NCBI GenBank assembly: GCA_938030835.1
Contig: CALHID010000310.1
Location: forward strand, 1-8,199
Length of the DNA stretch: 8,199 bases
Direction of reading: 5' to 3'
Source: an uncultured Actinomyces sp.
Lineage (GTDB): Bacteria; Actinomycetota; Actinomycetes; Actinomycetales; Actinomycetaceae
Program-made: the position numbers and the translations under genes
The notes under the pieces: generated by a model
Database searches by the model: none
What the model was told of the DNA's origin: nothing
What the model saw: only the letters and a program-made list of their open reading frames with translations
Shown: one piece after another, positions 6,327-8,199 of the stretch
Position numbering within the stretch: the stretch's first letter is position 1
Layout of the letters: each line of letters opens with the position of its first letter

Positions 6327-7636
6327 GACAGCGACGAGGAAATCTGGTCGAACCAAGCCTGCTTCGTTTCCAGTGCCTGCGTCAGCTCGCAAACCTTCGC
6401 CTCATCGCCCGAGGCCTTCGCTTCTTCAAGGTCAGCTCGTAACTGATCGAGCTGCTCTTCAAGCTGACCAAGCATTCCCGTCGCGCGAGCACGAGTCTCA
6501 GGATTCGTGCGGCGCCATTCAGCTTCTTCAGCCTTACGAAGCTCATCTTCGACTGCGCGCAGCCGGGCTTCGATCTTACGGAAGTGCTCTGAAGGAACAC
6601 GACCAATCTCAGCCCAACGATCTTGAATCGACCTCAGAGCAGCCTTGGCCTCTTCATGGTTAGTAATTGGCAGAAGCGCTTCAGCTTCCTTCAGGAGTTC
6701 TTCTTTCGCGCTCAGGTTTGCTTGGTACTCAGAATCAACGGCAAGATCGTTGCGGTGACGCGCGTCGAAGAATGCCTGCTGGGCAGCGCGGAAACGCGTC
6801 CACAGTGCATCATCTTCGCGGCGAGAAGCACGCGGTGCACGCTTCCATTGCTCCATCAATTCACGGAAGGCATTGGAGGTTTCACCCCAATTGGTTGAGT
6901 CCTTCAAGGCTTCTGCACGAGCAATAATTTCTTCCTTGACGCGCTTTGCCTGTCCTTGTCGCTCATCGAGCTCAGAGAAATACTGCCGACGACGACGATC
7001 AAATTGCGTACGAGTCGCAGAGAAGCGCTTCCACAGTTCATCTTCTGCGGCCTTATCCAAGCGCGGTCCCCGACGCTGGAGTTGCTTCCATTCTTCTAGC
7101 AGATCGCGCAGGATCTGTCCTGACTGCTTCCAGTGGATCTTACTGGATTCTTTAGCAAGGATTGCCTCCGCGCGCTCAACAAGAGCAGTGCGCTCTTCCA
7201 GAGCGTGTTCCTTTGCGAGGCGACGTTCTTCCTTCGCTTCTTCCTTACGAGCTTGCGCCCTTTCCTCTACTGCCTGGACGCGCGTGCGCAGTGCAGGAAG
7301 ATCACCAATAGCGTTGGGCTGTTCAACAGCTTCCTTGAGAGTGGCAAGAGTCTGGTCGATCTCCTTCGGACCAAGGCTTGCCAGACGGTCTTCGAAGAGC
7401 TTAATCGTCGCTTCGAGGTCCGCGTAGCGACGCGTGTAGAGCGCGAAAGGATCCGATGGAAGGCCCTCGGGGAAGGATCCGATCATTCGCTCAGTATCAC
7501 CGTCTTGAACCCACACATTTCCCTGGGAATCAATTCGACCAAAATCGATCGAAAGCTCGGTCGTTCCGGCCGGTTCGACAGTACGTGCAGCGGCGACTTC
7601 AGGCTCAGTGGCCTGGGTTTCAGGCGAAGTAGTCAC
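6323..7636 (-). CDS. DUF349 domain protein, three-repeat coiled-coil
   Basis: A 437-residue soluble, highly charged, mostly helical protein of unknown function. After a low-complexity start, residues about 30-90 form a small conserved cap (GRIDSQGNVWVQDGDTERMI, then the DPFALYTRRYADLE segment). A long charged coiled coil follows (about 115-150). Three DUF349 repeats come next at about 155-225, 240-308 and 317-380, each with an RAEAL-like opening and a conserved tryptophan (W183, W264, W341). A closing coiled coil covers about 385-430. The GTG at 7636 has AAGGA five bases upstream; another GTG at 7693 would add 19 residues with no family look. It heads the probable operon with the hydrolase and hisS. 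DUF349 proteins beside rel are common in actinobacteria, which suggests but does not prove a link to translation or the stringent response. Confidence 0.9.
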   Translation of the reverse strand: MTTSPETQATEPEVAAARTVEPAGTTELSIDFGRIDSQGNVWVQDGDTERMIGSFPEGLPSDPFALYTRRYADLEATIKLFEDRLASLGPKEIDQTLATLKEAVEQPNAIGDLPALRTRVQAVEERAQARKEEAKEERRLAKEHALEERTALVERAEAILAKESSKIHWKQSGQILRDLLEEWKQLQRRGPRLDKAAEDELWKRFSATRTQFDRRRRQYFSELDERQGQAKRVKEEIIARAEALKDSTNWGETSNAFRELMEQWKRAPRASRREDDALWTRFRAAQQAFFDARHRNDLAVDSEYQANLSAKEELLKEAEALLPITNHEEAKAALRSIQDRWAEIGRVPSEHFRKIEARLRAVEDELRKAEEAEWRRTNPETRARATGMLGQLEEQLDQLRADLEEAKASGDEAKVCELTQALETKQAWFDQISSSLS

Positions 7637-7641
7637 GATAT

Positions 7642-7646
7642 TCCTT
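7642..7646 (-). promoter_or_regulatory. Ribosome binding site deciding the DUF349 GTG start
   Basis: Minus-strand AAGGA lies five bases before the GTG at 7636. It is better placed than anything near the alternative GTG at 7693 and so sets the 437-residue product. Confidence 0.7.
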
Positions 7647-7652
7647 CGAGGT

Positions 7653-7667
7653 TGGGACAGTTTCCCA
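7653..7667 (-). other. Small stem-loop next to the DUF349 ribosome binding site
   Basis: Minus-strand TGGGA-AACTG-TCCCA can form a five-pair stem with a five-base loop, ending six bases before the ribosome binding site. It is short and may be chance, but would leave the binding site exposed directly beside a structured element. Confidence 0.3.
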
Positions 7668-7697
7668 TCCGACGCGATGCATGGATTTTCCACACAG

Positions 7698-7719
7698 GCA
7701 TACCTTCAGCGGTACATGC
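7698..7719 (-). other. Bulged stem-loop in the DUF349 leader
   Basis: Minus-strand GCAT and ACC pair with GGT and ATGC across a six-base loop, with a two-base bulge, giving seven pairs in all. It lies between the rel terminator and the DUF349 start. Its function is unknown and chance pairing is possible. Confidence 0.25.
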
Positions 7720-7722
7720 TCC

Positions 7723-7728
7723 ATCCTA
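7723..7728 (-). promoter_or_regulatory. Possible -10 box for the DUF349-hydrolase-hisS operon
   Basis: Minus-strand TAGGAT fits the actinobacterial -10 pattern TAGRRT and lies just downstream of the rel terminator, about 87 bases before the DUF349 start codon. No convincing -35 is seen at 16-18 bases spacing. A TTGGCG occurs only 11 bases upstream, which is too close. Confidence 0.3.
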
Positions 7729-7751
7729 AAGGAAAAAACCGCCAATCTCAT

Positions 7752-7794
7752 AAAAAATAGGGTGACGTCTCACGAGGATGCCTCAAAATGAGAC
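7752..7794 (-). terminator. Terminator-like hairpin and T-run after rel
   Basis: Minus-strand GTCTCA (7794-7789) pairs with TGAGAC (7772-7767), and an inner GAGG-CAT-CCTC stem is offset by an unpaired TTTT. A run of six T follows, but nine bases after the stem. An alternative four-pair stem, GTGA-GACG-TCAC (7773-7762), sits closer to the T-run. The hairpin begins seven bases after the rel stop codon, which supports a terminator role. Confidence 0.65.
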
Positions 7795-7801
7795 AGCGTT
7801 A

Positions 7802-8199
7802 CTAACCTGCGGAAGTCGAAACACGTACCGCCTCGAAGACTCCATCCACACGCCGGAGCGCGGCAAGGACCGCATTCAAATGGCTCATTTCAGCCAAATG
7901 GAAGCTAAATCGTGCAGTTGCCACCTGGTCTCGCGTTGAAACAGTAGACGCTGAGACAATATTGACTCGATATTCAGTCATGACTTTGGTGAGATCTGCA
8001 AGCAACCCTGGACGGTCCAGAGCCTTCGTTTGAATCTGAACGAGATACTGAGCTTGAGAATGCTCGCTACTCCATGAAACCTGCACAAAACGCTCCGGAT
8101 GCAGACCTTCAAGGCGTACGGCGTTGGGGCATGAGCGCTGGTGGACAGAAACGCCTTGACCGCGGGTGATGAAACCAACGATGTCATCACCAGGAACTG
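7802..8199 (-). CDS. relA: Rel/RelA-SpoT (p)ppGpp synthetase/hydrolase, C-terminal part
   Basis: The last 131 residues of the long stringent-response enzyme that makes and usually degrades (p)ppGpp on the ribosome; the catalytic HD and synthetase domains lie beyond the window. The fragment starts VPGDDIVGFITRGQGVSVHQ, part of the conserved-cysteine/zinc-finger-like region, with the downstream cysteine in RSCPN (21-25). The ACT (RRM) regulatory domain follows at about 52-126, seen in TKALDRPGLLADLTKVMTEY and NIVSAST. These domains sense uncharged tRNA on the ribosome and control the switch between synthesis and hydrolysis. The stop is TAG at 7804-7802, followed by a terminator-like hairpin. 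Whether this copy is bifunctional cannot be seen here; actinobacteria normally carry a single bifunctional long Rel. Confidence 0.95.
   Translation of the reverse strand, partial: VPGDDIVGFITRGQGVSVHQRSCPNAVRLEGLHPERFVQVSWSSEHSQAQYLVQIQTKALDRPGLLADLTKVMTEYRVNIVSASTVSTRDQVATARFSFHLAEMSHLNAVLAALRRVDGVFEAVRVSTSAG

Noticed and set aside
6327..6392. Longer hydrolase from a TTG start
   Set aside because: The extra 22 residues do not resemble the family's beginning and lie inside the DUF349 gene; the GTG overlapping the stop codon is the better start.
6873..7427. Plus-strand open frame of 184 codons
   Set aside because: It is antisense to the DUF349 gene, very rich in Ser and Arg, and resembles the mirror of a Glu/Arg/Ala-rich coiled coil rather than a real protein.
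7637..7693. Longer DUF349 protein from a GTG at 7693
   Set aside because: The added 19 residues are not family-like, and the GTG at 7636 has a well-spaced AAGGA.
7133..7729. Plus-strand open frame of 198 codons
   Set aside because: It is antisense to the DUF349 gene and its leader, with no recognisable domain and no convincing ribosome binding site.

Overview
The window looks like core chromosome of a moderately high-GC actinobacterium. The order rel, (DUF349 protein), metallo-hydrolase, hisS, then aspS further along, is the usual actinobacterial neighbourhood. The HisRS and AspRS sequences, the DUF349 protein with its N-terminal cap, and the AAGGA ribosome binding sites followed by GTG starts all fit. 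Medium GC and general sequence character would suit the Actinomycetaceae, but this is a guess; genus cannot be read from the sequence.

Layout, left to right. 1-378 (-) is the N-terminal anticodon-binding part of aspS, cut by the window edge. A 208-base divergent intergenic region (379-586) separates it from a plus-strand 14-helix MFS drug-exporter-like gene (587-1969). That gene runs tail-to-tail, with a 12-base gap, into a minus-strand DEAD-box RNA helicase of the DeaD/CsdA type (1982-3970). The helicase leader (3971-4161) contains a strong hairpin that ends the hisS transcript and a possible 26-codon leader ORF. Upstream on the minus strand lies a probable operon: DUF349 coiled-coil protein (6323-7636), glyoxalase-II-like metallo-beta-lactamase-fold hydrolase (5583-6326, start overlapping the previous stop as GTGA) and hisS (4162-5517). 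The right edge holds the C-terminal zinc-finger-like and ACT regulatory domains of Rel, the (p)ppGpp synthetase/hydrolase (7802-8199), followed by a terminator-like hairpin.

The genes are mostly about translation and its control: two aminoacyl-tRNA synthetases, the stringent-response enzyme and an RNA helicase likely to act on ribosome assembly or mRNA structure. The MFS gene is the one accessory-looking item: opposite strand, repeated TTA codons, no local regulator. No stretch longer than about 210 bases lacks a gene. I saw no tRNA, rRNA, insertion sequence, CRISPR array or phage gene.

I found no clear undescribed system. The items most worth a second look are the leader ORF before the helicase, the sequence hints that AspRS is non-discriminating, the splitting of hisS from aspS by helicase plus transporter, and the structured leader of the DUF349 gene.
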